Positions 1-9,081 of a stretch of 64,000 nt of DNA are shown here, piece by piece. The notes under the pieces are model-generated. The model did no database searches. It had not been told where the DNA came from and saw only the letters and a program-made list of their open reading frames with translations. Origin of the DNA: Fidelibacterota bacterium (lineage in GTDB: Bacteria > Fidelibacterota > SORT01); NCBI GenBank assembly GCA_022571215.1, contig JACZYG010000001.1, positions 62,001 to 126,000 on the forward strand, read 5' to 3'. The first letter of the stretch is position 1; every line of letters starts with the position of its first letter. A program made the position numbers and the translations under genes.

Positions 1-136
1 AATACTCTCAAAACTTAGCTCCTAAATACATCTATTTGTCATTATCGCTCATTTACTGATATGAAAATACAATAATTAGAATGGCTATACTATAGGGCAG
101 CACCTGTTTATTTTGTAGTATTTTGTGAAATTCCTC

Positions 137-153
137 GTAGGGCTACGCCCTAC
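137..153. repeat. GC-rich inverted repeat beyond the response regulator gene
   Basis: A perfect 7-bp stem (GTAGGGC/GCCCTAC) with a 3-base loop lies about 55 bases past the stop of the response regulator gene. Neither strand has a T-run directly after it in the right orientation, so a simple intrinsic terminator is not supported. The rest of the first 208 bases shows no gene. Confidence 0.5.
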
Positions 154-208
154 AAAAATAGATTTGATTAAGATTATCTAATCGGTAAAGTAGAGAAAAA
201 GGAGTCAC

Positions 209-847
209 TCATAGTGAATCTGTCAGATTATGTTCCATTAAGTAACTTATTATGTCGGCATTACTTTTCATGTTCATTTTCTCAAAAATTCGAGATTTGT
301 ACGTACTTATAGTATTTGAACTTAAAAAGAACCTTTCTGCTATTTCTTTGATAGTATGACCTTTAGCGATCATTTGCATTACCTCAAATTCACGGTCTGA
401 AAGCTGCTCGTGAAGAGGTTTATCGCGGTCAACTTCCAACTCAGTTGCAAGTTTTTCCGCCAATGAGAGAGTAACATACTTCAACCCCATCGATACCCGC
501 CTGATGGCATCTATTAATTCATCAGGGGCACTTTCTTTTGTCAAGTAACCCGATGCACCTGCTTTTAATGCCCTCACGGCATATAGTTCTTCCGGGTGCA
601 TACTTAACATCAATACATTGAAGTCATGTTTTGCACTCTTGATCTCCTTTAGAATATCTATACCACTTCGACCGGGCATTGAGATATCAAGCAGAACAAC
701 ATCGAATTCCTCATTCCATACCTTCTCCAATGCTTCTTGGCCGTTGCTTGCCTCACCTGATACTTCTATATCCGAATGCCGACCAATTATCATTTTGAGT
801 CCTTCACGAAAAAGTGCATGATCATCTGCTATTAAAACTTTTATCAT
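209..847 (-). CDS. NarL/LuxR-family response regulator
   Basis: Cytoplasmic DNA-binding response regulator of 212 residues. An N-terminal receiver domain has the acidic pair D8/D9, phospho-acceptor D54 and conserved Lys in a GYLTKE motif near residue 105. A C-terminal LuxR-type helix-turn-helix covers about residues 145-205 (LSDREFEVMQMIAKG motif). Its ATG overlaps the stop of the upstream kinase gene by four bases (ATGA), so the two are translationally coupled and form a two-component pair. Family and architecture are clear. The target genes are not shown; the adjacent P-II/ammonium transporter genes on the same strand suggest nitrogen-related control, which is inference. Confidence 0.93.
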   Translation of the reverse strand: MIKVLIADDHALFREGLKMIIGRHSDIEVSGEASNGQEALEKVWNEEFDVVLLDISMPGRSGIDILKEIKSAKHDFNVLMLSMHPEELYAVRALKAGASGYLTKESAPDELIDAIRRVSMGLKYVTLSLAEKLATELEVDRDKPLHEQLSDREFEVMQMIAKGHTIKEIAERFFLSSNTISTYKSRIFEKMNMKSNADIISYLMEHNLTDSL

Positions 848-2220
848 TTAAAATTCTCTATGCTTAGAGGTAAAATCACAGTCGCTTTAGTCCCTTCATC
901 TTTTTTACTTCTGATCTCGAATTTACCGTTCCAGGGAATTAAACGTTCACTTATTCCCATTATTCCATATGATTTGGAATCTTTTTTATCCTTCTCACTA
1001 ATGCCAATTCCGTTGTCGCTGAGTTCAAGAGTTAAAATATCATCATTAACACCTAAGTGAACTTTTACAGCAGAAGCGTTGGCATGTCTAATTATATTTG
1101 TCAGTAATTCCTGAAAAATACGGAACAGAGTAGTTGAACGCTCAACATCATTCGTCATGTCTATATCATCATACTTGAATTTATACTTAATCTCTGTGCT
1201 GGACTGAAATTCTTCCAATTGCCATTCCATCGCAGCTATGAGACCCCAATCATCTAATATTCCGGGTCTCAGTCTAGCTACAACTCTTTGAATGGTTTTT
1301 AAAGTTGAGTCGACTAACGCTGACATCGAAACGGTCTTACTGATCAGATCTTTATCTTTCGTACTTTCGGCAAGAATAGAGATATATATTTTCAAAGTGG
1401 TTAAAGATTGACCAAGATCATCATGAATATCTCTTGCTATTTCAGCTCTTTCTTCCTCTCTAACTTCCTGGAGACGTGAAGCAAGAGCCCTCAGGCTATC
1501 TCGTGAATTCCTTAGTTCTTGCTCTGTTTGACTTAACTCATTTAGAGTAAACTGCATTCTCTGCACAGCCGGTTTGAAAATGAAAAATCCTTCAATTAGC
1601 AAAACAGAAAGAATCAAGAACATGAATAAATCTTCAATATTCTCATGCCGTTCAACTTTCTCCTTTGCCTCTTTGTCATATTGAAATACTATACTTTCCA
1701 TTCCATGTAGAAAATTTTGTTCGTTCATCAAAATTCTTTTAACCAAAGAGTCTGGAGATACGAGCAGATTTTCACTTAATTGATTTTCGTTGATTGCTAA
1801 CAAACTTTGAGCAGCATTCAATATGGTATTAAAAATTGGTTCAATCTCAGAAAACAATTCCTTTATTTTACTACTGTTTTCACCAGACACTCCCAAGGCC
1901 ACATTTCCGAATTTAAGACCATTATGAGCTTTTTCCCATTCTGAAAGTATTCTCTTTATTTCATCAATCAGCATCTCTCTATTATTGGTACTCTCTGATT
2001 TCTCTAGGTATAAAACAGATTTGCTCAACTCCTGGCTAAGCATTCGCTGGCGCCCTGCAATATTTATTACTCTTGAATCATCTGATTGATTCCTAATATT
2101 TACTTGCATAAGGATATAGCTTAAGATAGTTAGTAGCGCTATTGCACAAAGCGAGAAGATGTATCTAATCGTAAGATTTCTTTTTGAAGATTCACTTTTG
2201 TAAGTTTTCGTAACTTCCAC
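844..2220 (-). CDS. NarX-like membrane sensor histidine kinase (HisKA_3)
   Basis: Inner-membrane sensor kinase, about 458 residues. A first membrane helix (about residues 24-44, counting from the upstream ATG at 2232) is followed by a periplasmic domain opening with INIAGRQRMLSQ, the motif of PilJ/NarX-type sensor domains. A second helix lies at about 203-220. Then come a coiled linker, a HisKA_3 dimerisation box with phospho-acceptor His (EIARDIHDDLGQS, H270) and a HATPase domain (NIIRHAN, DNGIG). I prefer the GTG at 2220 because GGAGG lies four bases before it, while the ATG at 2232 has no ribosome-binding site. It pairs with the overlapping response regulator gene. Ligand unknown; the NarX likeness suggests a small anion or redox cue, not proven. 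Confidence 0.9.
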   Translation of the reverse strand: MEVTKTYKSESSKRNLTIRYIFSLCAIALLTILSYILMQVNIRNQSDDSRVINIAGRQRMLSQELSKSVLYLEKSESTNNREMLIDEIKRILSEWEKAHNGLKFGNVALGVSGENSSKIKELFSEIEPIFNTILNAAQSLLAINENQLSENLLVSPDSLVKRILMNEQNFLHGMESIVFQYDKEAKEKVERHENIEDLFMFLILSVLLIEGFFIFKPAVQRMQFTLNELSQTEQELRNSRDSLRALASRLQEVREEERAEIARDIHDDLGQSLTTLKIYISILAESTKDKDLISKTVSMSALVDSTLKTIQRVVARLRPGILDDWGLIAAMEWQLEEFQSSTEIKYKFKYDDIDMTNDVERSTTLFRIFQELLTNIIRHANASAVKVHLGVNDDILTLELSDNGIGISEKDKKDSKSYGIMGISERLIPWNGKFEIRSKKDEGTKATVILPLSIENFK

Positions 2221-2337
2221 TCGTCCTCCCATTATACTTCTGAAAGATATCGCCAGATTAGTATTAAATCAATTTATTATAACAAAAGTTGATGGTATCG
2301 GCGATTGGTACTTACTGAATAACCGACATTTTTGCAC

Positions 2338-2640
2338 CCTAACCCGCCCCTAAAACCTTTCCACCTAGGTGTCAAAAATTAAGCCCTTAGATTGCACTGA
2401 AAATTTTACTCGATTTTCATTTTACGTATGAGTATTGAAGTACTAAAATTGTATTTCATTAATGCTCAATTAATTAACAGTCCGCCTCGTGTCATAGATG
2501 CTATTTATCGAAAGCTCTCGTTCTAATAGGTTTTACTACTGCTGAAATGCTGTGTCATAATCTACGTTTATGAGACAGGTTCAAGGACTTTTGCTTTGTA
2601 TCAGCTCTCGGAGCAGGTCATTATATCGAAAGCGTCAAAG
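2338..2640. repeat. Degenerate intergenic repeat, copy A
   Basis: This non-coding stretch between the kinase and amt genes aligns by eye with copy C (6908-7150) along most of its length. Shared words in the same order include acccgcccc, ccttag-gatgcactg, attttca, acgtatgagt, aagctctcgtt, gaaatg and tatcata/tgtcataa. Its right end (from about 2540) aligns with copy B at 5585-5670 (gaaat-ctgtgtcataa, acgttta, gacag). The copies are diverged and have no coding potential, terminal inverted repeats or target duplications that I can see. No gene is visible in the whole 2233-2710 gap. Confidence 0.6.
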
Positions 2641-2672
2641 CCTGCCCGACATACGTCAGGGCAAGCCCTGAC
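2641..2672. repeat. Overlapping inverted repeats downstream of amt
   Basis: GTCAGGGC (2655-2662) and GCCCTGAC (2665-2672) form an 8-bp stem with a two-base loop. An alternative pairing uses GCCCGAC just upstream. It lies about 40 bases past the amt stop on its downstream side. No T-run follows on the minus strand, so a Rho-type or processing role is more likely than intrinsic termination. Confidence 0.45.
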
Positions 2673-2710
2673 CGCCATTGTTTCGCCACGCATCTTGTAA
2701 ATTATCGGTA

Positions 2711-4039
2711 TTACATCGTTACGGTGAAGTCAGGATACGCTTCAGCGCCGTGCTCTACGAGATCGAGCCCGAGTATCTCCTCTTCCTCAGTCACCCTGAT
2801 GCCCATCGTACGCTTCAGTGTTAAGAACATCACCGTTGACAGCCCAAACGACCATATGAACACCGCCACGACTCCGAGTAGCTGAACAAGGAGCTGATTT
2901 ATTCCACCTCCGAAAAATAGTCCGTTAACGCCTCCGAATGATTCTTGCGCGAAAAGCCCGACCGCTAAAGTTCCCCATGCGCCGCATACTCCGTGGACAG
3001 ATATAGCGCCTACAGGATCATCGATCTTCAATTTGTCAAACAGCGCAACTGAATAATTTACGATTATCCCCCCAATTACTCCTATTAAAACCGCGCTAAG
3101 CGGACTCACGTTTGCCGTTCCCGCGGTTATGCTGACCAAACCGGCAAGCGCGCCGTTAAGCGACATGCCGATATCCGGTTTTCCTTCTCTCAACCATGAT
3201 GTTATCATAGCCGATACGACTCCCGCGCTCGCCGCAAGAGTGGTGGTTACAGAAATTATCGCTATTGTCAGGTCGGTGCCGGAAGTAGTTGAGCCTGCGT
3301 TAAAACCATACCATCCAAACCATAAAATAAATACGCCAAGCGAAGCCAATGTGAGAGAATGACCCCTGATAGGCCCCTTGACTTTGGTGTAGCGTCCTAT
3401 CCTTGGACCCACTATCATGGCGCCGGCAAGGGCTGCCCATCCTCCAAGAGAATGAACCACCGTCGAGCCTGCGAAGTCGATCATCGGAGTTTCTAACGAT
3501 GATAGCCATCCTCCGCCCCAGATCCAATGACCCGATACCGGGTAAATAAGCGCCGTAATGACCACCGAGTAAATCAGATAACTGCTGAACTTTATCCTGC
3601 CTGCCACAGCGCCTGAAACTATTGTAGCGGCTGTAGCTGCGAATACGGCCTGGAACAGCCAATACGCGTACTGAGTCGGTTCCGTTACGCCGTTAAGGAA
3701 AAATCCCTCTGACCCAATAAATGCGTTCCCTGCTCCGAACATAAGCGCAAAACCCACAGCCCAGAATGCAAGAGAACCGAATGAAAAGTCCACAAGGTTT
3801 TTCATCATGATATTAACAGCATTTTTCGACCGGGTAAATCCTGTTTCGAGCATCGCAAATCCTGCTTGCATGAAGAAAACCAAAAACGCCGCGATAAGTA
3901 TCCACACCATGTCAAGCGCCTCGGCATTACTATCCGGAGTATTTCCCGCGAATGCAAATACGGATAGGGTAATTACGAAAACGGCTGCGCTCATTAAATT
4001 TTTTAGGAACCAGGTAATATTCTTTGTTTGAAAACTCAA
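2711..4039 (-). CDS. amt: Ammonium transporter (Amt/MEP/Rh family)
   Basis: Channel-type ammonium transporter, 442 residues, in the inner membrane. An N-terminal signal-like segment ending near VFAFAG is followed by the Amt core with about eleven membrane helices. The family motif MLETGFTRSKN and the two pore histidines (STVVHSLGG and ISVHGVCGAWG) are present, so the conduction pore looks intact. The start is a TTG with GGGAG seven bases upstream. It lies 20 bases after the P-II gene on the same strand, the usual glnK-amt pairing in which the P-II protein blocks the channel when nitrogen is plentiful. Length is normal for the family. Confidence 0.97.
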   Translation of the reverse strand: MSFQTKNITWFLKNLMSAAVFVITLSVFAFAGNTPDSNAEALDMVWILIAAFLVFFMQAGFAMLETGFTRSKNAVNIMMKNLVDFSFGSLAFWAVGFALMFGAGNAFIGSEGFFLNGVTEPTQYAYWLFQAVFAATAATIVSGAVAGRIKFSSYLIYSVVITALIYPVSGHWIWGGGWLSSLETPMIDFAGSTVVHSLGGWAALAGAMIVGPRIGRYTKVKGPIRGHSLTLASLGVFILWFGWYGFNAGSTTSGTDLTIAIISVTTTLAASAGVVSAMITSWLREGKPDIGMSLNGALAGLVSITAGTANVSPLSAVLIGVIGGIIVNYSVALFDKLKIDDPVGAISVHGVCGAWGTLAVGLFAQESFGGVNGLFFGGGINQLLVQLLGVVAVFIWSFGLSTVMFLTLKRTMGIRVTEEEEILGLDLVEHGAEAYPDFTVTM

Positions 4040-4059
4040 TTCTAATCTCCCTCTTCTTT

Positions 4060-4473
<414 letters not shown>

Positions 4474-4523
4474 TCAAAACGCATACCACAACTATTAGTG
4501 AATACCAAAAACGTTCGATCATT

Positions 4524-4605
4524 TAACGTTTCGCTCATCTCTTGAGAGCTGATTATCATTAGCTCTCGATGTTATGATAGTTTTACCGAGTGAAACGTAT
4601 TTAGT
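4524..4605. repeat. Nested inverted repeat upstream of glnK (repeat copy D)
   Basis: An outer inverted repeat (4526-4536 with 4588-4598, 10 of 11 positions matching) encloses a perfect inner one, GAGAGCT (4544-4550) with AGCTCTC (4561-4567). The stretch around 4551-4586 also resembles copies A and C (atcattAGCTCTCG, then ttatgatagttttac). It lies in the 243-base gap between the porin and glnK, so it could be an operator, a leader structure or just a copy of the dispersed repeat. Confidence 0.5.
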
Positions 4606-4644
4606 ATAATATTTTCAAATTCCAATATTAATTTATGCGCTGCA

Positions 4645-5352
4645 TTATCTGCCAAAACCGAGAGAGAACCAAAATTGATTATCATTGTTGATACTCTTTT
4701 CAGGAATTATGGCATAGTATACAGCAGGGGAAAGCGAGCCGAAGGAGAACTCGAAGCTACTGCCTGCGCTCAACACAATATCGCTTATCCCGGCGTCGGC
4801 ACCCCATTGACCGCCGTTATATCCGACTGAAAGTGAAAGGTCAACCGCCCTCTCGGCGAAATTCATTGAATGACCACCACTTGCCTGAAGATACACGCCA
4901 TCGCCGAGATTGAGATCATAATACAAGCCCAAGGATAAACCATATGGCATTCTTGAGTCCGCGACGGTTATGAAAGGTTCAGGTGTAGTGTTGTTGTCAA
5001 AGCTGAAATCATCTGCATTCAACCATGAGTAATATGTCAAACCGACGGAATACTCGGTGGTTCCATTTAATGATCCGCTGTACGAAAAATAAAGGTCGAA
5101 CTCGTCTAAAGAACCAAGCTCGTCCCTGTTGCTCACCGCAAATGAAGACCAGTAACCATACTCCATTGAGCCTTTTGAATAGCTGACTCCAGGTTGAACG
5201 GCAGATTTATTATTCGGTGTAAGGTCCCAGCCTCGAAAGATATATTTGCTCGTATAGTCTAATGTATAAGCTACAGAAGGATCTTCTGCATAGACCGGAG
5301 TCAAGAATTGTGTTGCAAAAACAAACGTAGAGATCATGAAGATAAATTTCAT
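4645..5352 (-). CDS. TorF-family putative porin, outer-membrane beta-barrel
   Basis: Secreted outer-membrane protein of about 235 residues. It opens with a signal peptide (MKFIFMISTFVFATQF, cleaved after VYA), then VAYTLDYTSKYIFRGWDLT, the typical opening of the TorF/gcw_chp family of putative porins. The rest is alternating beta-strand sequence ending in FSLGFGR. The ATG at 5352 has AGAGGTG upstream and gives a clean signal peptide; an upstream in-frame start at 5427 does not. Members of this family often sit beside P-II and Amt genes, as here. A role in nitrogen-compound passage across the outer membrane is inference. Confidence 0.85.
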   Translation of the reverse strand: MKFIFMISTFVFATQFLTPVYAEDPSVAYTLDYTSKYIFRGWDLTPNNKSAVQPGVSYSKGSMEYGYWSSFAVSNRDELGSLDEFDLYFSYSGSLNGTTEYSVGLTYYSWLNADDFSFDNNTTPEPFITVADSRMPYGLSLGLYYDLNLGDGVYLQASGGHSMNFAERAVDLSLSVGYNGGQWGADAGISDIVLSAGSSFEFSFGSLSPAVYYAIIPEKSINNDNQFWFSLGFGR

Positions 5353-5544
5353 TTTGCACCTCTTTGATTTTGTTACCTGATATTTCTCCTTTCCTATAAA
5401 GTAACTGAGTATAGTGATCAGTCTCAACTTTTGTTATTCGCTTATGTTACACGCTGAAATATTAGATGCAATATAAATCTAACTCAATTATTAAAAATTT
5501 TATTTTTATTTTTTTAAAGTCATTAATGAAGGTGAATTTTCAGA

Positions 5545-5690
5545 TAATACAGCACAAACGGCAGTCATGAGTACGGTCATAATCCAGTAACTGCGAAATC
5601 CTGTGTCATAACTGACGTTTATAGGACAGATTTAAAGAATTTAGGCCTGTGTTAACTTTTGGGGCGAGGTAAGTTGGTGTTAGTGATACC
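5545..5690. repeat. Degenerate intergenic repeat, copy B
   Basis: The segment tgcgaaat-ctgtgtcataa followed by gacgtttata-gacag aligns with copy A at 2540-2620 and more weakly with copy C at 7105-7145. Upstream, cacaaacggc matches copy C near 7029. No gene is evident in the full 5353-5917 gap between the porin and ureohydrolase genes. Confidence 0.5.
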
Positions 5691-5917
5691 AGTGTTAATA
5701 TCAAAACGATTGTAGCTGAGATGGCTATGAATATTATATGACAAGAACTCCTGCTCCCTGAATTCCGCCCCGTTTAAGCATTAAGAGGGACTGACCTACC
5801 GATGGTTTATATGTACCGAATATTGAAATCTAATAATAACTTTAACAATTGCACTGATTCAAATTAAATTAAAATACTTCCCCTTGGTCGGTGTTAATGC
5901 TCTTGTTAGGTATTCTT

Positions 5918-6871
5918 TTACGATCTCTTTTCTCGGGCAACCACATCCGCCAGAATACACGCAATCTCATATAGTATTGTGGCACCAACAAGGGCAGTAT
6001 TCCCAGTGGGGTCAAAAGGCGGTGATACTTCAACCACGTCCCCGCCAATCAAGTTGAGACCCGCAAGTCCTCGTATTAGTGCCTGTGCTTGGATAGGAGT
6101 CATGCCACCTATTTCAGGCGTGCCAGTGCCTGGGGCAAAGGCTGGATCAATACTGTCGATATCGAAGGAGATATAAGTGGGTCCCTGACCTACCACACGT
6201 CTTACCTCATCAATTGTGGCTTCAACTCCTAAAGATGTAAATTCTTCCATGTACATGACACGTATGCCTGCGTCCTCAGACCCGTGCCAGCTTTCTTCAG
6301 AATTCTGTGCCCCCCGGATGCCAATTTGAATCGTCCTCTTCGGGTCAAGGAAACCTTCTTCCAATGCTCGTCGGAATGGGGTGCCGTGGGTAAACTTATG
6401 CCCAAATTCATGATCACTCGTATCGGTATGAGCATCTATATGCACCATACCCACTGGTCGTTCAGCCGCAACAGAGCGTAGAATCGGGAGGCTGATAGAA
6501 TGGTCGCCGCCTACACTCAAGGGCATTGCGCCGGCTTCAAAAATCTTGCGGTAAAAATCAGTGATATCGGTAAAGCATTGTTGTAGGTCAAAGGGATTTG
6601 AGAAATTAACATCCCCTAAATCTGCGATGTTGCAAACATCATAAGGATTTATGCGCGTCACATGATGAATGGAACGGGTAAGACTTGACATATTGCGAAC
6701 TTCCCGAGGGCCATGTCGCGCACCCGGTCGGTTTTCGGTTGCACCATCATAGGGCACACCAATCAGAGCGATATCTACACCTGATGGGTCACTTACCAAA
6801 GGTCTTCTCAACAAAGTTGCAACGCCCGCATAACGAAGCGGGGCTGCTTCAAAGTTAGATTCCTTTTTCAT
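5918..6871 (-). CDS. Ureohydrolase (agmatinase / guanidinobutyrase-like)
   Basis: Manganese-type ureohydrolase of 317 residues that should split a guanidino compound into urea and an amine. All metal-binding motifs of the arginase/agmatinase family are present: GGDHS (H124), HIDAHTD (D146, H148, D150) and SFDIDSIDP (D237, D239). The HGTPFRRA segment after the second motif resembles guanidinobutyrase and related members, so agmatine need not be the substrate. Start ATG at 6871 with GGAG ten bases upstream. The gene stands alone with more than 500 non-coding bases on each side and is flanked by repeat copies B and C. No speA-like or guanidine-transport gene is adjacent. Confidence 0.88.
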   Translation of the reverse strand: MKKESNFEAAPLRYAGVATLLRRPLVSDPSGVDIALIGVPYDGATENRPGARHGPREVRNMSSLTRSIHHVTRINPYDVCNIADLGDVNFSNPFDLQQCFTDITDFYRKIFEAGAMPLSVGGDHSISLPILRSVAAERPVGMVHIDAHTDTSDHEFGHKFTHGTPFRRALEEGFLDPKRTIQIGIRGAQNSEESWHGSEDAGIRVMYMEEFTSLGVEATIDEVRRVVGQGPTYISFDIDSIDPAFAPGTGTPEIGGMTPIQAQALIRGLAGLNLIGGDVVEVSPPFDPTGNTALVGATILYEIACILADVVAREKRS

Positions 6872-6907
6872 GTTTCTTGAACTCCAGTTTCATGAAAATA
6901 TTGAAGG

Positions 6908-7150
6908 CCTGACCCGCCCCCACTCTATCACCCTCCTTTTATGTTACAATTTAAACCTTAGAGATGCACTGCATATTTGCTTTTAATTTTCATAAACGTA
7001 TGAGTTCCAAGACACGAAAAATGTGTCTCACAAACGGCCGTTTGAGTTACAATTTAACACTGTCTCAAATGCTAATTGTCCTAAGCTCTCGTTTGCATGA
7101 GTTTCGGGAGTGCGAAATGGCGTATCATAGCCTACCATGATGACTATGAT
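6908..7150. repeat. Degenerate intergenic repeat, copy C
   Basis: This aligns along most of its length with copy A (2338-2580) in the same orientation: acccgccccc, ccttag-gatgcactg, attttca, acgtatgagt, aagctctcgttt, gaaatg, tatcata. It lies directly upstream of the ureohydrolase gene. The remainder of the 6872-7653 gap shows no convincing gene. Short open frames there (7418-7618 minus, 7464-7652 plus) lack ribosome-binding sites and recognisable content. Confidence 0.6.
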
Positions 7151-7653
7151 TTTTAAAAATTGTATATAGTCATCAGATAACCCCAGCTAGAACTGTCCAC
7201 ACCTTTCCAACGCATAATGATTAACCCGTATTTGAACAGGAGTAAAATTTTGTGCAAAAGCCCTTTGGGATAAAATTTGAAATAGTGATAATACCGCTGT
7301 ACTTAAAAGAATTTTCATAGTTCACACAAAGAGACAATTGTACATACAATATAAATCCCTTCAGCGAAATGTCAAGGATTTCATCCTTCTCATCGGAAAG
7401 GCAGAAACTCTAAACGCCTAATTTCTAGAGGTTAGGTGCTCTCTTGGAACCGCCCCCCGGACAGTGTTCGGGCCATCTGGACTGAGCATTAGTGGGCAGA
7501 CTGAAAGTGTTGGTATTAAAGGGTTACATAATTTAACACGAGATTTATTAAAAATCAGTATGGTAAATTCTCGATTGCTTTCCTCAATTTCTCCGGCATT
7601 GCATGAAATATGGGACAAATGGAAAAATGCATTTCACAATGTGAGAATCTAAG

Positions 7654-7726
7654 TACTCCCGGTTGGAATCGAACCAACAACCTACGGATTAAGAGTCCGG
7701 TGCTCTGCCAGTTGAGCTACGGGAGC
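7654..7726 (-). tRNA. tRNA-Lys (anticodon CTT)
   Basis: Read on the minus strand, this 73-base segment folds as a tRNA. The acceptor stem is GCTCCCG pairing with CGGGAGT (one G-T pair). The D-arm is GCTCAACTGGCAGAGC, the anticodon loop is CTCTTAA with anticodon CTT (Lys), and the T-arm contains GGTTCGATTCC. The discriminator base is A and no CCA is encoded. The outer pair of the anticodon stem is a mismatch (C-T). It follows folC by 49 bases on the same strand and is probably co-transcribed with it. Confidence 0.95.
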
Positions 7727-7775
7727 TTGCGAGGCAAATATTAAAAGGCTTACGCCTTCAAGTCAACGATTTTAT

Positions 7776-9074
7776 TTATAATGAGCCGGAGTACGGATGG
7801 CTCCTTCCGAATTTAGCGTAGACATTCTCCGCAAAATAGTGTGACCCGAAGATGATAAGTAAGGAATCGTCATCCAACTTTTGTTTTGCCTCATCCACTG
7901 CTAAAGAAATGTCCTGTATCGAGGTTGACTCAATTCCAAGTTTTCTTCCGATTTTTGCCAGTTCCATAGACGGTGAAGAATCATGTTCGGGAATTTCCGA
8001 GCAAACTAACCGTTGCGTATACGGGCGTAGAGCCTTTATGATCTGTTCAGAATCTTTCTCTTTTAGTAATGCCATAACCGCAATGATCCTTCGATCGGGA
8101 AAGTGCGCAATGAGCGACCTGAATAGTGAGTCGGTTGCCTGTGGATTATGCGCTACGTCATATATAACTAATGGTGTTTCGGAAAGCAGCTCCATCCTGC
8201 CCCTGAATTCTATCTTATCAAATCCTGCTTTTATAACTTCATTTGTCAAATCCATATTTGGCATTGAATCAAGCACGGCTAATGACGTTTGAATATTTTC
8301 TACCTGGTGCAGCCCCATCAGCGGCACATGTAATTCATCAATTGGTCTCCCATTCAGGATCGCGTCAAAGGTCAATCCCCGCTCTGATGCCGCAACATTT
8401 ATAATTTCACAAATTTGAGATGATTTCGTGAAGTCACCATTTATTTCAATTGAATATTCGCTGAAGATGTCCAGTACTTTATCCGAATTTTTTGCGACGA
8501 TACACGGTACTCCCTTCCTAATCACAAACGCTTTTTCACCAGCTATCTCTTCAACTGTTTCTCCGAGATATTTTGTATGATCAAGACCGATAGCAGTCAG
8601 TACAGAAATAATAGGTTCCACCAACATTGTCGTATCCAACCGAGCTCCTAATCCCGCTTCCGCAATTACAATATCCACTTCCATATCGGCAAAATACTTG
8701 AGTGCTATTAGCGTTGTAACCTCGAAAAACGATGCGCCGCTTTCAGCGACCGAGTCTTTAAATGCCTCTGCATATTTAATTATAGATTCATCATCTATCG
8801 GCACGCCGTTCACCCTGATCCGTTCGTTGAAATTCACAAGATGCGGAGAGGTATATAGCCCGGTTTTCAAACCATGCTCTCGCAAGACAGATTCTATCAG
8901 CGCCGCGGTAGTGCCTTTTCCATTAGTTCCGGCAATGTGAACGGCGGGATAATTTTTTTGCGGTTCTCCGAGCTCTTTCGCCAAAGTTCGCGGCACTTCA
9001 AGCCCAAGATGTATTCCAAATGTTCTTAACCCGAAAAGATAGTACAGGGTTTGATCGTATTCGGATGTACGCAA
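7776..9074 (-). CDS. folC: Bifunctional folylpolyglutamate / dihydrofolate synthase
   Basis: Cytoplasmic Mur-ligase-family enzyme of 432 residues that adds glutamate to folates and, in bifunctional forms, to dihydropteroate. The P-loop AGTNGKGTT lies at residues 48-56. The Mur-ligase central domain continues with LGLDHTKYLG, and the C-terminal ligase domain has IYDVAHNPQA, a family hallmark. The start is a TTG seven bases after the murI stop, with no clear ribosome-binding site, so it probably relies on coupled translation. It is the last protein gene of the envelope operon. Whether the dihydrofolate synthase activity is retained cannot be read from sequence alone. Confidence 0.95.
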   Translation of the reverse strand: MRTSEYDQTLYYLFGLRTFGIHLGLEVPRTLAKELGEPQKNYPAVHIAGTNGKGTTAALIESVLREHGLKTGLYTSPHLVNFNERIRVNGVPIDDESIIKYAEAFKDSVAESGASFFEVTTLIALKYFADMEVDIVIAEAGLGARLDTTMLVEPIISVLTAIGLDHTKYLGETVEEIAGEKAFVIRKGVPCIVAKNSDKVLDIFSEYSIEINGDFTKSSQICEIINVAASERGLTFDAILNGRPIDELHVPLMGLHQVENIQTSLAVLDSMPNMDLTNEVIKAGFDKIEFRGRMELLSETPLVIYDVAHNPQATDSLFRSLIAHFPDRRIIAVMALLKEKDSEQIIKALRPYTQRLVCSEIPEHDSSPSMELAKIGRKLGIESTSIQDISLAVDEAKQKLDDDSLLIIFGSHYFAENVYAKFGRSHPYSGSL

Positions 9075-9081
9075 AAAGTTG

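Noticed and set aside
137-153. Intrinsic terminator for the response regulator gene
   Set aside because: The hairpin is not followed by a T-run on the minus strand.
3300-3662. 120-codon minus-strand frame inside amt
   Set aside because: It lies wholly inside the well-conserved amt gene in another frame and has no recognisable content.
7418-7652. Short frames on both strands before tRNA-Lys
   Set aside because: No ribosome-binding sites, no protein-like composition, and they overlap each other.
7654-7726. tRNA-Lys as an integration site
   Set aside because: No integrase gene and no duplicated tRNA end was found on either side.
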